Positions 26,046 through 34,601 of a stretch of 49,243 bases of DNA are shown in pieces (position 1 is the first letter of the stretch; each line of letters starts with the position of its first letter). The DNA comes from an uncultured Lachnospiraceae bacterium. GTDB taxonomy: Bacteria > Bacillota > Clostridia > Lachnospirales > Lachnospiraceae. A model generated the notes under the pieces. That model searched no databases. It saw only the letters and a list, made by a program, of their open reading frames with translations, and was not told the DNA's origin. The position numbers and the translations under genes were made by a program. The DNA is taken from positions 1-49,243 of the forward strand of contig CAKQXY010000027.1 of the NCBI GenBank assembly GCA_934292725.1, in the 5' to 3' direction.

Positions 26046-26519
26046 TTACTGTTCACTTCCTTTCCCAGCTGTGGGATCAGCTGACTGGCTGTCCTTTTTT
26101 TCCTGCGCAAGCTTAGCTCTTCCAATTGTAAGATAATAAATTTTTATTACCATACTAGGAAACAGAAGCGGAATGATTCCGGCTGCCCCATTAAAACACG
26201 GAGCTGCAAGCGCTACAACACCCCACGCAAGCATTAAAAGCGTTCTCTGACGCTGACTAACCTGCATGCGCTGACGCGCTCTGCCTTCGTCTGTCTCTGC
26301 AGCTACCTTCTGAACGGTAAGTCCCATCAGAAAGAAATTTCCAGCTGCAAAAATAAAACCGCCAATGCCGGCAAGAAATACCGTATAATCAAACGGTATC
26401 TTTTCCGGATTCACCTGATGAAGAAAGAAAAATACAACCCACATCAGTACAACACCAATGGCAGTTCCTGATGCAATCCGCATCGTTTCCTGCTTTACCG
26501 CAGGAGATACACTTCTCAT
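26046..26519 (-). CDS. atpI: ATP synthase subunit I-like protein
   Basis: A 157-aa protein with four hydrophobic helices, in the position of AtpI at the head of atp operons. AtpI-type proteins assist c-ring assembly or Mg2+ supply. The C-terminus is basic and then polar. The start follows AAGGTGAG. Sequence conservation in this family is low, so the call relies largely on position and topology. Confidence 0.7.
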   Translation of the reverse strand: MRSVSPAVKQETMRIASGTAIGVVLMWVVFFFLHQVNPEKIPFDYTVFLAGIGGFIFAAGNFFLMGLTVQKVAAETDEGRARQRMQVSQRQRTLLMLAWGVVALAAPCFNGAAGIIPLLFPSMVIKIYYLTIGRAKLAQEKKDSQSADPTAGKGSEQ

Positions 26520-26537
26520 TCTCTCACCTTCCCTTTC

Positions 26538-26566
26538 TTAATGATAACAATTCATGTTATCATTAA
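26538..26566. repeat. Perfect inverted repeat at the atpZ-atpI junction
   Basis: TTAATGATAAC and GTTATCATTAA (11-bp arms, 26538-26548 and 26556-26566) are separated by 7 nt. On the mRNA the hairpin begins in the atpZ stop codon and ends about 10 nt before the atpI ribosome site. No T-run follows, so it is not a terminator; it may stabilise mRNA or tune atpI translation. Confidence 0.6.
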
Positions 26567-26814
26567 ACATGATCATTAAATCCGAATGGTTTTTTGTCCT
26601 TCTTTTTATTATTATGCTTTTTCGCACGCAGATACAGCTTATACCAGGTCATAATTCCGGCTCCGATCCCAAAGATCAAACCGATGATATAAACCCAGCT
26701 GCCTACACCTGTATGTTCACAAAGCCAATAACAAAAATACAGACATGCAAGGAGAGGGATCACAAGTGTCAGTCCTAACTGAATAATCACAAACAGCCAC
26801 CATCCTTTCACCAT
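26563..26814 (-). CDS. AtpZ/AtpI-family small membrane protein
   Basis: An 83-aa protein with two membrane helices (LFVIIQLGLTLVIPLLACLY and VYIIGLIFGIGAGIMTWYKL) and a lysine-rich tail. This is the layout of AtpZ-like proteins encoded first in Firmicute atp operons, proposed as Mg2+ or Ca2+ channels. No ribosome site precedes the ATG, and a -10 box lies only 9 bp upstream, so the mRNA may be leaderless. GTG at 26790 behind AAAGGA is an alternative start. Confidence 0.65.
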   Translation of the reverse strand: MVKGWWLFVIIQLGLTLVIPLLACLYFCYWLCEHTGVGSWVYIIGLIFGIGAGIMTWYKLYLRAKKHNNKKKDKKPFGFNDHV

Positions 26815-26823
26815 TTGCTAACT

Positions 26824-26832
26824 AGTATACCA
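26824..26832 (-). promoter_or_regulatory. Extended -10 promoter of the atp operon
   Basis: On the minus strand TGGTATACT is an extended -10 element ending 9 bp before the atpZ ATG. There is no good -35. Transcription would start within about 1-3 nt of the ATG. Confidence 0.55.
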
Positions 26833-27031
26833 GTTTTTAATGGAAAAGAAAAGAAAATTTTCTATAAAACCATTTCCAAAAACTACTATAGTCAGCATAG
26901 TCGATTATAATTTCTTTCGTTTATATCTTCAATAGACAATGATTTCTTCGTGTTCAAATTTACACAAAACGGTTTGCGTGTCTATGAAAAACACGAATTG
27001 AAAATTTTTTTGAAAAAATTTGAAAAAGTGC

Positions 27032-27060
27032 TTGCATTTTGTTCTGAGTTGTGGTATCAT
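27032..27060 (+). promoter_or_regulatory. Promoter of the tRNA pair
   Basis: TTGCAT (27032-27037) and TATCAT (27055-27060) at 17 bp, 26 bp before the tRNA-Tyr gene. Confidence 0.7.
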
Positions 27061-27086
27061 TCATAACTGTCAAGGAAATATGACAT

Positions 27087-27168
27087 GGATGGATTCCCGA
27101 GTGGCCAAAGGGGACAGACTGTAAATCTGCTGCAACTTGCTTCGGTGGTTCGAATCCACCTCCATCCA
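27087..27168 (+). tRNA. tRNA-Tyr (anticodon GTA)
   Basis: Acceptor stem GGATGGA (27087-27093) pairs with TCCATCC (27161-27167). The anticodon loop CTGTAAA gives GTA at 27121-27123. The variable arm is long (type II) and the T loop is GGTTCGAATCC. CCA is not encoded. Confidence 0.95.
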
Positions 27169-27189
27169 TTGAGCTTCATAAGAAGCTAT

Positions 27190-27275
27190 GCCGCAGTGGC
27201 GGAACTGGCAGACGCCCGGGACTTAAAATCCCGTGGGTAGTGATACCCGTACCGGTTCGATTCCGGTCTGCGGCA
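27190..27275 (+). tRNA. tRNA-Leu (anticodon TAA)
   Basis: Acceptor stem GCCGCAG (27190-27196) pairs with CTGCGGC (27268-27274). The loop CTTAAAA gives anticodon TAA at 27234-27236. A long variable arm (GTGGGTAGTGATACCC) and T loop GGTTCGATTCC are present. CCA is not encoded. Confidence 0.96.
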
Positions 27276-27278
27276 TTG

Positions 27279-27311
27279 AAAACAGTAATCGAAAGATTGC
27301 TGTTTTTCTTT
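27279..27311 (+). terminator. Terminator of the tRNA operon
   Basis: 12-bp stem (27279-27290 with 27295-27306, one T-G wobble), GAAA tetraloop, then a T-rich tract. Confidence 0.85.
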
Positions 27312-27338
27312 TTCTCATTTTTGTTTGTTTTGTTTTTT

Positions 27339-27378
27339 ACCGCTTCCTGGAAAAGTAAATGACCGGGAAGCGGTTTTC
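27339..27378 (+). terminator. Second hairpin, probable back-up terminator
   Basis: A 12-bp stem (ACCGCTTCCTGG, 27339-27350, with 27363-27374; one wobble) and a 12-nt loop, followed by TTTCTC. It lies between the tRNA terminator and the convergent HAD gene. Confidence 0.55.
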
Positions 27379-27444
27379 TCATTATTTGCGGGATTTGCGA
27401 TTGCAAAGCTTAATCATTATCATTATTTGCCCATTTTGCCGATT

Positions 27445-28185
27445 CTATTTTTCCAGCATGGATTCGCTTACTTCATTCCAACTCTTATAATAGCAGTCTG
27501 CTATCTTTCTAATCTTCTCCTCGTCCTGATTATATGAATCATAAATACCCACAGTAATAAAGCCTGCATTCTTTGCAGTAACAATAGCATGAAGTGCGTC
27601 CTCAAATACAACTGTTTCTGAAGGCCTACTTCCAATCTCTTTTGCAGCGGCAAGATAAATATCTGGCTCTGTCTTTCCCTTTCCAATATCACTGCATGTC
27701 AAAATTCCTTTAAAATAACTCCAAACACCAAGACGCTTTAAGCCCGCTGTAACACATGCACTGTCACTTGATGTTGCAATAATCATCGGAATATCTTTTG
27801 ATGCAAGCAACTTAATTACCTGTTCTACGCCTGGTTTTAGCTGCACCTCGTCCTCATAGAAGCCACGAATCAGCTCACGGATGCCATCTAAAATCTCTTT
27901 TCTGGTCAGATTGACACCGTAATGTGCAATCACATAGTCCGCGCCCTCTTCCATCGACATCGTCATAATCTTTTCTGAAAGATTCTCCTCCGGCTCGAAT
28001 CCGAGGCTATGCAGATAGCGCACCGCTGCTTCCTCCCAGATCACCATCGAATCAAGAAGCGTGCCATCCACATCAAAGATTGCACCGTGGATGTTTGCCC
28101 ACCCGTTCGCTTCCTTATTATTAGAATTATTAGAATCATTAAAATTATTCAATCTTGTTGTTTTCTCATCTGAAAATTTGTTCAT
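27445..28185 (-). CDS. HAD-superfamily hydrolase, beta-phosphoglucomutase-like
   Basis: A 246-aa phosphatase or phosphomutase of the HAD superfamily. Motif I is DVDGTLLDS, motif II is IATSSDS, the motif III Lys is in GKGKTEPD, and motif IV is VFEDALHAI. A helical cap domain follows motif I. The first 30 residues form an Asn/Ser-rich extension (NNFNDSNNSNN) coded by short AT-rich near-repeats, unlike relatives. The start is supported by GAGGAGG. The substrate is unknown, probably a small sugar phosphate. Confidence 0.88.
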   Translation of the reverse strand: MNKFSDEKTTRLNNFNDSNNSNNKEANGWANIHGAIFDVDGTLLDSMVIWEEAAVRYLHSLGFEPEENLSEKIMTMSMEEGADYVIAHYGVNLTRKEILDGIRELIRGFYEDEVQLKPGVEQVIKLLASKDIPMIIATSSDSACVTAGLKRLGVWSYFKGILTCSDIGKGKTEPDIYLAAAKEIGSRPSETVVFEDALHAIVTAKNAGFITVGIYDSYNQDEEKIRKIADCYYKSWNEVSESMLEK

Positions 28186-28289
28186 ACAAGCCTCCTCGCT
28201 TTCTTAGCGTTCTTCATTTTCTTAATAATCATATCACAATTTTCATTTCATTCCTATCATTCTTACATATAATCCTTATTGATCAATAC

Positions 28290-28318
28290 TTGTCAAAAGG
28301 ACAAACACATGATACTCT
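28290..28318 (+). promoter_or_regulatory. Possible promoter of the aldo/keto reductase gene
   Basis: TTGTCA (28290-28295) and TACTCT (28313-28318) at 17 bp, about 88 bp before the start codon. Confidence 0.4.
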
Positions 28319-28405
28319 TTTATATAGAAAGGATGTACACAACAAATTTTACTCTTTTATCACTTATAATAATATAATAAGAAATTTCAGGAGGGAAACA
28401 AACAA

Positions 28406-29551
28406 ATGAACACAAGAAGACTCGGAAAAACCAATCTCCAAGTCAGCGAGATTGGCTTTGGAGCAGAATGGCTGGAGCGCCACACAAATGAGGAGGGCAT
28501 TCGTCTGATTCAGTACGCCTGTTCCAAGGGTGTGAACATCTTAGACTGCTGGATGCCTGATCCGAAATCAAGAGACATCATTGGCGAGGGCATCAAGCCA
28601 AACCGCGACAAATGGTTTATTCAGGGCCATATCGGTTCGACCTACAAGGATGGACAGTATTACCGCACACGCGACATGAAATACGTTCGCCCAGCCTTTG
28701 AGGATTTACTGACACGACTTCAGACCCATTACATTGATCTGGGAATGATTCACTATGTGGATTCCGAGGAGGAATGGGATCAGATTCAGAGATCCGACTA
28801 CATGGACTACGTGATGGACTTAAAAAAACGCGGCGTGATCCGCCACATCGGAATGAGTTCTCACAACCCGAAGGTTGCTTTAAAGGCCGCCCAGTCTGGC
28901 TATGTGGAGATGATTCTTTTTAGCATCAATCCGGTATTTGACATGCTTCCTGCAAGCGAGGATATTAACACCATGTTTGCAGAAGAGATTGATTCTGGCT
29001 TAAAGGGCATCGACCCGGACCGCGCGCTGCTCTACAAGACCTGCGAGCAAAACGATGTAGGAATCACCGTTATGAAGGGCTTCGCTGGCGGACGACTTTT
29101 CGATGAGAAGCGTTCTCCATTTGGTGTGCGTCTCACTCCAGTTCAATGTATTCACTATGCATTAAGCCGCCCTGCTGTATCTTCTATCCTCTGCGGCTAT
29201 GATACAAAAGAACAGCTCGACGAAGCCATCGCCTACGAGACTGCAAGCGAGGATGAGAAAGACTATGCATCTGTCATTGCCAATGCACCATTCCACTCCT
29301 ACCGCGGACAGTGTACCTACTGCGGTCATTGCAAGCCTTGCGTTGTAAATCTGGACATTGCCATGATCAATAAATTCTATGACCTGGCTACCATGCAGCC
29401 TGAGGTTCCGGCGACCATTCAATCCCACTATGAGCTGCTTGATCATAAGGCAAGCGAGTGTGTTGCCTGTCACGCCTGCGAATCACGCTGTCCATTTGGC
29501 GTTCCGATTGCAGAACGCATGGAAAAGGCCGCAAAGCTGTTTGGTTGCTAA
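28406..29551 (+). CDS. Aldo/keto reductase-fold protein with 4Fe-4S domain
   Basis: A 381-aa protein of the COG1453-type group: an AKR barrel (1-290) followed by a ferredoxin-like domain with Cys clusters CTYCGHCKPC and CVACHACESRCP (about 305-370). The AKR catalytic set is incomplete. D47 and H116 are present, but the usual Tyr five residues after the Asp is D52, and the usual Lys strand reads FIQGHIG. Classical carbonyl reduction is therefore doubtful; electron transfer or another reaction is possible. GGAGGG precedes the start. Monocistronic. Confidence 0.88.
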   Translation: MNTRRLGKTNLQVSEIGFGAEWLERHTNEEGIRLIQYACSKGVNILDCWMPDPKSRDIIGEGIKPNRDKWFIQGHIGSTYKDGQYYRTRDMKYVRPAFEDLLTRLQTHYIDLGMIHYVDSEEEWDQIQRSDYMDYVMDLKKRGVIRHIGMSSHNPKVALKAAQSGYVEMILFSINPVFDMLPASEDINTMFAEEIDSGLKGIDPDRALLYKTCEQNDVGITVMKGFAGGRLFDEKRSPFGVRLTPVQCIHYALSRPAVSSILCGYDTKEQLDEAIAYETASEDEKDYASVIANAPFHSYRGQCTYCGHCKPCVVNLDIAMINKFYDLATMQPEVPATIQSHYELLDHKASECVACHACESRCPFGVPIAERMEKAAKLFGC

Positions 29552-29625
29552 GTAAGTTCAAGTAAAATCTCTATCAGCTCCATTAACTTAATTAAAAGAG
29601 ACTATGAAAATCATCCTTTAACTCA

Positions 29626-29674
29626 AAAAGGACACCGCAGCGTCATCGTTTTGATGAACTTGCGGTGTCCTTTT
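29626..29674. terminator. Bidirectional terminator
   Basis: A 14-bp perfect stem (AAAAGGACACCGCA with complement, 29626-29639 and 29661-29674) carries an inner hairpin in its loop. A-runs and T-runs flank it, serving the reductase and the convergent XRE gene. Confidence 0.88.
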
Positions 29675-29722
29675 CTTTCTTCCTTGCTCTTATTGATTAT
29701 TGAAATATTGAAATATGACGAT

Positions 29723-30730
29723 TCAGTTTTCAGTTCCTTCTTTTAATCTCACGATGCCAGAAATCGCACCAAACAATACACCTGCGACTGGCCAGATAAT
29801 CCAAGTGAAGTCCCAACGCGAGGTCGAAAAGCTCCATCCAAGATAAATTGCCGTAACAATACACCAATAGATACCAGAAAGCACGTCAAGCTTTCCTTTT
29901 GCCTTTTTCTCTTTCTTGGTAAACTCACCTTCCTGAAGAAGAGCCTCATAGCTGCCCTTCACAATGTTGACGCGAACAATCAGATTGACGCCGGCGGCAA
30001 CAACAAACAGCAAAAACACAAGACAAATTCCATAGACATACTCTGGAATTCGTTCTTCCAAAACGCCCGCAACAACAAGTGGAATCACCGCTACGATACA
30101 CAAAACCACACCAATCGCAAGCCCTCTGGAAAAGGTTGGCTCATATGCACGTTTTCTTTCATTTACCATACCCGATACACCATATGCGGTCTCAAAGCTT
30201 TCCTGTTCAAGATATTCCATGCTTTTTTCTCTTAATCCATTTGTGATAAAGATAAATACTGCTGGTGCAATTGTGAGAAATAAAAACAGCATTCCAATCG
30301 CTTCTCCTGTCGTCTCAGAAATAGGCAACACCGTACTCTCTGTCATCATCGAAAATAAAATCAAAAGCGACGGACTGATGACGCACAGAAAAATAGCGTT
30401 CGCAATTGCAGGTGCGCTCTTTCGCTTCAAATCCAAAAATGAATTTGCCTCTTCCATTGATACTCTGCGCACCGACCCCTTGTCTTTCGTTTCAATTTCT
30501 ATGTCCGGACGAATCGTTTCTTCCTGACGGACTACCTCGTCCCGCAACAAATAATCTGTGCTGACATCAAATAGTTGTGCCAACTGAATTACCCTCTGCA
30601 AATCCGGTGTCGAACCCGCGCTTTCCCATTTTGAAACTGCCTGACGTGACACGCCAAGCTTATCGGCCAGTTCTTCCTGTGACCAGCCATTCTTTTTTCT
30701 TTCCTCTGTGATTTTGTCTGCCAGAATCAT
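29723..30730 (-). CDS. XRE-family regulator with membrane domain
   Basis: A 335-aa protein with an N-terminal helix-turn-helix (about 1-60, SQEELADKLGVSRQAVSKWE) and, after a linker, a C-terminal membrane region with about six hydrophobic segments (about 105-320). Such membrane-tethered XRE proteins are common in clostridia and probably sense envelope state. The start at 30730 follows GGGAGG; the upstream in-frame codons have no ribosome site. No linked target is obvious. Confidence 0.85.
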   Translation of the reverse strand: MILADKITEERKKNGWSQEELADKLGVSRQAVSKWESAGSTPDLQRVIQLAQLFDVSTDYLLRDEVVRQEETIRPDIEIETKDKGSVRRVSMEEANSFLDLKRKSAPAIANAIFLCVISPSLLILFSMMTESTVLPISETTGEAIGMLFLFLTIAPAVFIFITNGLREKSMEYLEQESFETAYGVSGMVNERKRAYEPTFSRGLAIGVVLCIVAVIPLVVAGVLEERIPEYVYGICLVFLLFVVAAGVNLIVRVNIVKGSYEALLQEGEFTKKEKKAKGKLDVLSGIYWCIVTAIYLGWSFSTSRWDFTWIIWPVAGVLFGAISGIVRLKEGTEN

Positions 30731-30909
30731 TCGTATTCCTCCCTTGTCAGCCATTTGCTTTCCCCTCCACTATACTCATTTTCGCGGTTGCATGCCACCA
30801 TGTCGGGCTGTCAATTTGTCAAATGGCTGTTGCAGCAATCACTTTTTCGTATTTTTCCGTTTTCAGTATATTCGCCTCTGCATATTCTGTCAATCGAATG
30901 GAAACAAAT

Positions 30910-30935
30910 AGGGTGCACCCTTTCGGATGCACCCT
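30910..30935 (-). terminator. GAAA-capped terminator hairpin, copy 1
   Basis: AGGGTGCA and TGCACCCT arms; on the minus strand the stem extends through T-G, C-G and C-G pairs to a GAAA tetraloop, 11 bp in total, followed by ATTTGTTT. It lies 50 bp past the ABC transporter stop. Copies at 35898 and 38624. Confidence 0.75.
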
Positions 30936-30985
30936 GCATAACGCTCTATTTCTTGAAACTCGTCAAATTTTGTCAACAATACTTT

Positions 30986-32725
30986 TCAATGCGCCAGTTT
31001 CCAGCTTACTGCCTGTTCTCTGGCATCTACGAATCTCTTATATATACCGTCCTGCGTCATCAGCTGTTCATGTGTTCCCTGCTGTACAATTCTTCCTTTA
31101 TCAACAACCACAATCTGATCTGCATGTCGAACAGTCTTTAATCTGTGTGCGATCATAATGATTGTCTTTTCCTTTGTAAGTGCTTCTATGGCATCCATCA
31201 AATCCTTTTCATTCTCTGGATCAACATTGGCTGTTGCCTCATCCAAGATGACGACTGGTGCATCCTTCATAATAGCACGTGCTATAGAAATGCGCTGTTT
31301 CTGGCCTCCTGAAAGAGATGAACCACCCTCTCCGATCACTGTATCATAACCATTCGGAAGCTGACTGATAAAGTCATGACAGCATGCTTTCTTTGCAGCT
31401 GCTACAACTTCTTCGTGTGTTGCATCCTGACGGCCAAATTTTATATTATTTTCAATCGTATCGGCGAACAAATATACTGTCTGAAATACAAATGAAAAAT
31501 TGTTCATCAGACTGTTCATGCTGTAATCCTTCACATTTACACCGCCAAGTGTGACTTTGCCTGCATCTACGTCCCAAAATCTTGCTATCAGATTACACAA
31601 TGTAGATTTACCGCCACCAGATGGACCCACAATTGCTGTTGTTGTCTTTTCAGGAATTGAAAGCGATACATCATCAATAATTTTTCTCTTGTCATAGGAA
31701 AATGAAATGTGGTCAAGTTTAATATCACAGTTTTGCGGCTTGATTTCTTTTCCGTCAATGTCCATCGTATCAAGCTCAAGAATTGCATTTGCCTTATCTA
31801 CGCACACGCTTACCACATGCAAAAGTGATGAGTAGTTTCCGGCACACTCAAGGCTTGAATAAAGCATAAATGCTGATATCGTCATACCGATTGCATAAAC
31901 TGCACTCATGGTTCCATTAATATAAAAATATGCACTGCACGCTACGATCACCGCACCTGTGATTTTTGTTACCACACTTTGCAGAAAATGATATGGCACA
32001 AACAAAAACTCCATTTTCGTGTTGATCTTCGCACATGCTTCATTTGCATCATTTAGTCTTTTCGCCTGTTTTCCAAGGAGATTGTATGATTTTACTTCTG
32101 ATATTCCCTGGATGTATTCCATGATCTGACTGATCAATTCAGTATCGCACTGAACTTTTTTCTCTGAATCACTCTTTCCAGCCTTTTGCATGATTGAATT
32201 GATTACAAAGAAAATGAATACACCAGCTGCTGATATCAGACCAATTCTCCAATCAAAAATGAGAATCATAAGAACAATCATAGTTGTTTCCAGAATACCC
32301 TGTGTCGTCAGCATCACGACTCTAGCTGCAATATCACCAAGTACTTCCATAGTATTCGTTGTAACAGAAGAAATCTCGCCGATGCTGTTTGAATTAAAAT
32401 ATCCCATCGGAAGATAGCGGAGATGTTCTGCTATCTTTATCCTCGTAAAAGCACTTGCATTATACCCGCCTTCTGTCTGGAGCACGGTTGAAAATCTCTT
32501 GCAGATAATATCGACTGCAACGGCAATTCCCATAATAGCAATTGAACCAATGATATATTTTCCCATGGCTTCTTTACTCATCAATCCAATCAGTACATAC
32601 ATGATAGCCGGTATCTTCATCGCAGAGGCAAGGGCTTCTACAAGACCAATCACTATGGACAGTTTGAATTTATTTTCATTTTCTTTTCCTGAAAACTTAA
32701 AGAACTTTGCCAGAATCTCAAACAT
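30986..32725 (-). CDS. ABC exporter, fused permease-ATPase (second of pair)
   Basis: A 579-aa half-transporter: six membrane helices (about 15-300), then an ATPase domain with Walker A GPSGGGKST, signature SLSGGQKQR and Walker B PVVILDEAT. Together with the upstream gene it should form a heterodimer. The pair resembles IrtAB/YbtPQ-type transporters, some of which handle siderophores, though drug exporters look similar. The start lies 1 bp after the preceding stop codon, behind AAGGAGG. A metal-box-like palindrome precedes the pair. Confidence 0.9.
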   Translation of the reverse strand: MFEILAKFFKFSGKENENKFKLSIVIGLVEALASAMKIPAIMYVLIGLMSKEAMGKYIIGSIAIMGIAVAVDIICKRFSTVLQTEGGYNASAFTRIKIAEHLRYLPMGYFNSNSIGEISSVTTNTMEVLGDIAARVVMLTTQGILETTMIVLMILIFDWRIGLISAAGVFIFFVINSIMQKAGKSDSEKKVQCDTELISQIMEYIQGISEVKSYNLLGKQAKRLNDANEACAKINTKMEFLFVPYHFLQSVVTKITGAVIVACSAYFYINGTMSAVYAIGMTISAFMLYSSLECAGNYSSLLHVVSVCVDKANAILELDTMDIDGKEIKPQNCDIKLDHISFSYDKRKIIDDVSLSIPEKTTTAIVGPSGGGKSTLCNLIARFWDVDAGKVTLGGVNVKDYSMNSLMNNFSFVFQTVYLFADTIENNIKFGRQDATHEEVVAAAKKACCHDFISQLPNGYDTVIGEGGSSLSGGQKQRISIARAIMKDAPVVILDEATANVDPENEKDLMDAIEALTKEKTIIMIAHRLKTVRHADQIVVVDKGRIVQQGTHEQLMTQDGIYKRFVDAREQAVSWKLAH

Positions 32726-32726
32726 A

Positions 32727-34481
32727 TTAGTTTTCCTCCTTTACGGTATCTTTGGAAGAAATATGTGCATTCCACATTTCCTTATAAAGCGGGCACGATG
32801 CAAGAAGCTCCTTATGTGTGCCATGTGCTGCTATATTTCCATCATTCACAACAAATATCTGATCGCTGTCTTTAACTGTAGAAAGTCTGTGTGCGATAAC
32901 AATGAGAGTCTTTCCTGCAACAAGCTTTGCGATAGAATTTTGCAAAATAGCTTCATTCTCAGGATCTGTGTATGCAGTTGCCTCGTCAAGGATAACAATT
33001 GGTGCATCTTTAAGCATAGCTCTTGCAATCGAAATACGCTGTCTCTCACCTCCGGAAAGATGTCCTCCGGCTCCTCCGACAATTGTATCAAATCCATTCT
33101 CAAGCTGCATAATAAAATCATAGCAGCCACTCTTTTTTGTTACTTCGATGATCTGCTCAGCAGTGGCATTCGGATTGCCCTGTCTGATGTTTTCGCGAAC
33201 TGATTCGTTGAAAAGATAATTATCCTGCGCCACATATGCGATTTTCTGATTAAAATCAGTAAGTGACATCTGTTTTACATCAACGCTGCCGATCTTGATA
33301 CTTCCGCTATTTACGTCCCAAAGAGAAGCGATCAACTTTGCAATAGTTGATTTTCCGCTTCCTGATGGACCTACAATTGCATTAACTGTGCCAGCATTCA
33401 ACTTCATATTCACCCCATGCAGGATTTCCTTTTCATGATAGCCAAACTTCACATCGGTAAGTATGATGGAATTATCCTTTGGAGCTGCTGTACTCTTTTC
33501 AGGTCTCTTAAGCTCCGGCTGTTTTAAAATTCCAACCACCTCATTAACAATCACACCGATTTTACCCAGATCATCAGTATAAGAACCTACTGTGATAATC
33601 GGTCCGACAATTCCAAGTGACAAAATAATGCTCATAACAAAACTTGAAATCGTCAGTGTTCCATTCTCCACATAATGTGCACCAAACGGCAGGACTGTCA
33701 GAAGTGTATAAGGTGTCACGACCATCAGCAGTGCCTGAAAGATGGTACAGCGTTTCATCCACGAAATAAAGGAATCTGCATACGCAATAGCTGCCTTTGT
33801 AAATTTGGCATAAGAACTCTCCGTTTTTCCGAATGCTTTGATGACTTCGATTCCATCAATATATTCCACTGCTGCATCATTCAGATCCTTTGTTGTCTTA
33901 ACCGTTCTTTCAAAACTCGGTTTATAATCGATCATCATGCCAAAATAAGAAAGAAATCCAACTATAACCGGCACTAATGACCAGAGTGCCAGCCTCCAGT
34001 CTGTCATGAAGAAATAAATTAGGATAATGATCGGCGCCAGCAGATTAGAAGTAAATTCTGGTACAATATGTGCCAGTGTTGTCTCAATGCTGTCAATTCT
34101 TTCCACCATGATATTTTTGAATGTTCCTGATGGTGTATCCTTCACATATCCAAGCGGCACTCGCGCCAGCTTTTCACAGCAGGATTTTCGTATATTGGCA
34201 AGTACAGTAAACGTTGCTTTATGAGAAAGCGATGTAGAAAGTGAATGAAAAAGCTCTGCTATGATAAACGACAGCGCAATCCATATTGCCTTAATCAGAT
34301 ATTCTTTAAATTCCTTACTGCCATCCAAAAACATTGTTACGACATTGGCGATAATAAAATATGGAATTATTTTGAAGATAACATTTCCTACCGCAAGCAC
34401 TACACTCCATACATAGGCACTTCTTTTTTGTCCTGCCCACTCCAGTATCCAACTGGCAGCAGACTTCTTCTTTTCTTTCAT
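32727..34481 (-). CDS. ABC exporter, fused permease-ATPase (first of pair)
   Basis: A 584-aa half-transporter with a six-helix membrane domain and an ATPase domain: Walker A GPSGSGKST, signature HLSGGERQR, Walker B PIVILDEAT, and H-loop IAHRLSTV. The start is set at 34481 (MKEKKKSA) behind AAGGAG. The upstream region carries a TTAG-N6-CTAA palindrome and the terminator of the tetR gene, so the pair is transcribed from its own promoter rather than only from that of tetR. Confidence 0.9.
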   Translation of the reverse strand: MKEKKKSAASWILEWAGQKRSAYVWSVVLAVGNVIFKIIPYFIIANVVTMFLDGSKEFKEYLIKAIWIALSFIIAELFHSLSTSLSHKATFTVLANIRKSCCEKLARVPLGYVKDTPSGTFKNIMVERIDSIETTLAHIVPEFTSNLLAPIIILIYFFMTDWRLALWSLVPVIVGFLSYFGMMIDYKPSFERTVKTTKDLNDAAVEYIDGIEVIKAFGKTESSYAKFTKAAIAYADSFISWMKRCTIFQALLMVVTPYTLLTVLPFGAHYVENGTLTISSFVMSIILSLGIVGPIITVGSYTDDLGKIGVIVNEVVGILKQPELKRPEKSTAAPKDNSIILTDVKFGYHEKEILHGVNMKLNAGTVNAIVGPSGSGKSTIAKLIASLWDVNSGSIKIGSVDVKQMSLTDFNQKIAYVAQDNYLFNESVRENIRQGNPNATAEQIIEVTKKSGCYDFIMQLENGFDTIVGGAGGHLSGGERQRISIARAMLKDAPIVILDEATAYTDPENEAILQNSIAKLVAGKTLIVIAHRLSTVKDSDQIFVVNDGNIAAHGTHKELLASCPLYKEMWNAHISSKDTVKEEN

Positions 34482-34522
34482 GCAAACACACTCCTTACTA
34501 TGATTTTGCTCAGGCAATCTAA

Positions 34523-34538
34523 ATTAGTTTTAGCTAAC
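34523..34538. promoter_or_regulatory. Palindrome ATTAG-N6-CTAAC before the ABC pair
   Basis: ATTAG TTTTAG CTAAC. The 16 bases TTAGTTTTAGCTAACC are identical to the site at 38439-38454. The DtxR/IdeR-type reading is inference. Confidence 0.6.
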
Positions 34539-34550
34539 CTATCTATAATA

Positions 34551-34584
34551 AATAAGATGGCTCACCGGCATAAGCCACCTTATT
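34551..34584 (-). terminator. Terminator of the tetR-family gene
   Basis: 12-bp stem (34551-34562 with 34573-34584, one mismatch) 18 bp past the stop, followed on the minus strand by TATTATA. Confidence 0.65.
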
Positions 34585-34601
34585 TTATTATTCCGAAAAG
34601 C

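Noticed and set aside
26538..26566. Fur box at the atpZ-atpI junction
   Set aside because: It contains TGATAAC/GTTATCA, but the halves are 7 bp apart instead of 1 and it is not at a promoter.
30755..30985. Small plus-strand reading frames between the XRE and ABC genes
   Set aside because: No ribosome sites or conserved features; the interval is explained by the XRE leader and a terminator.
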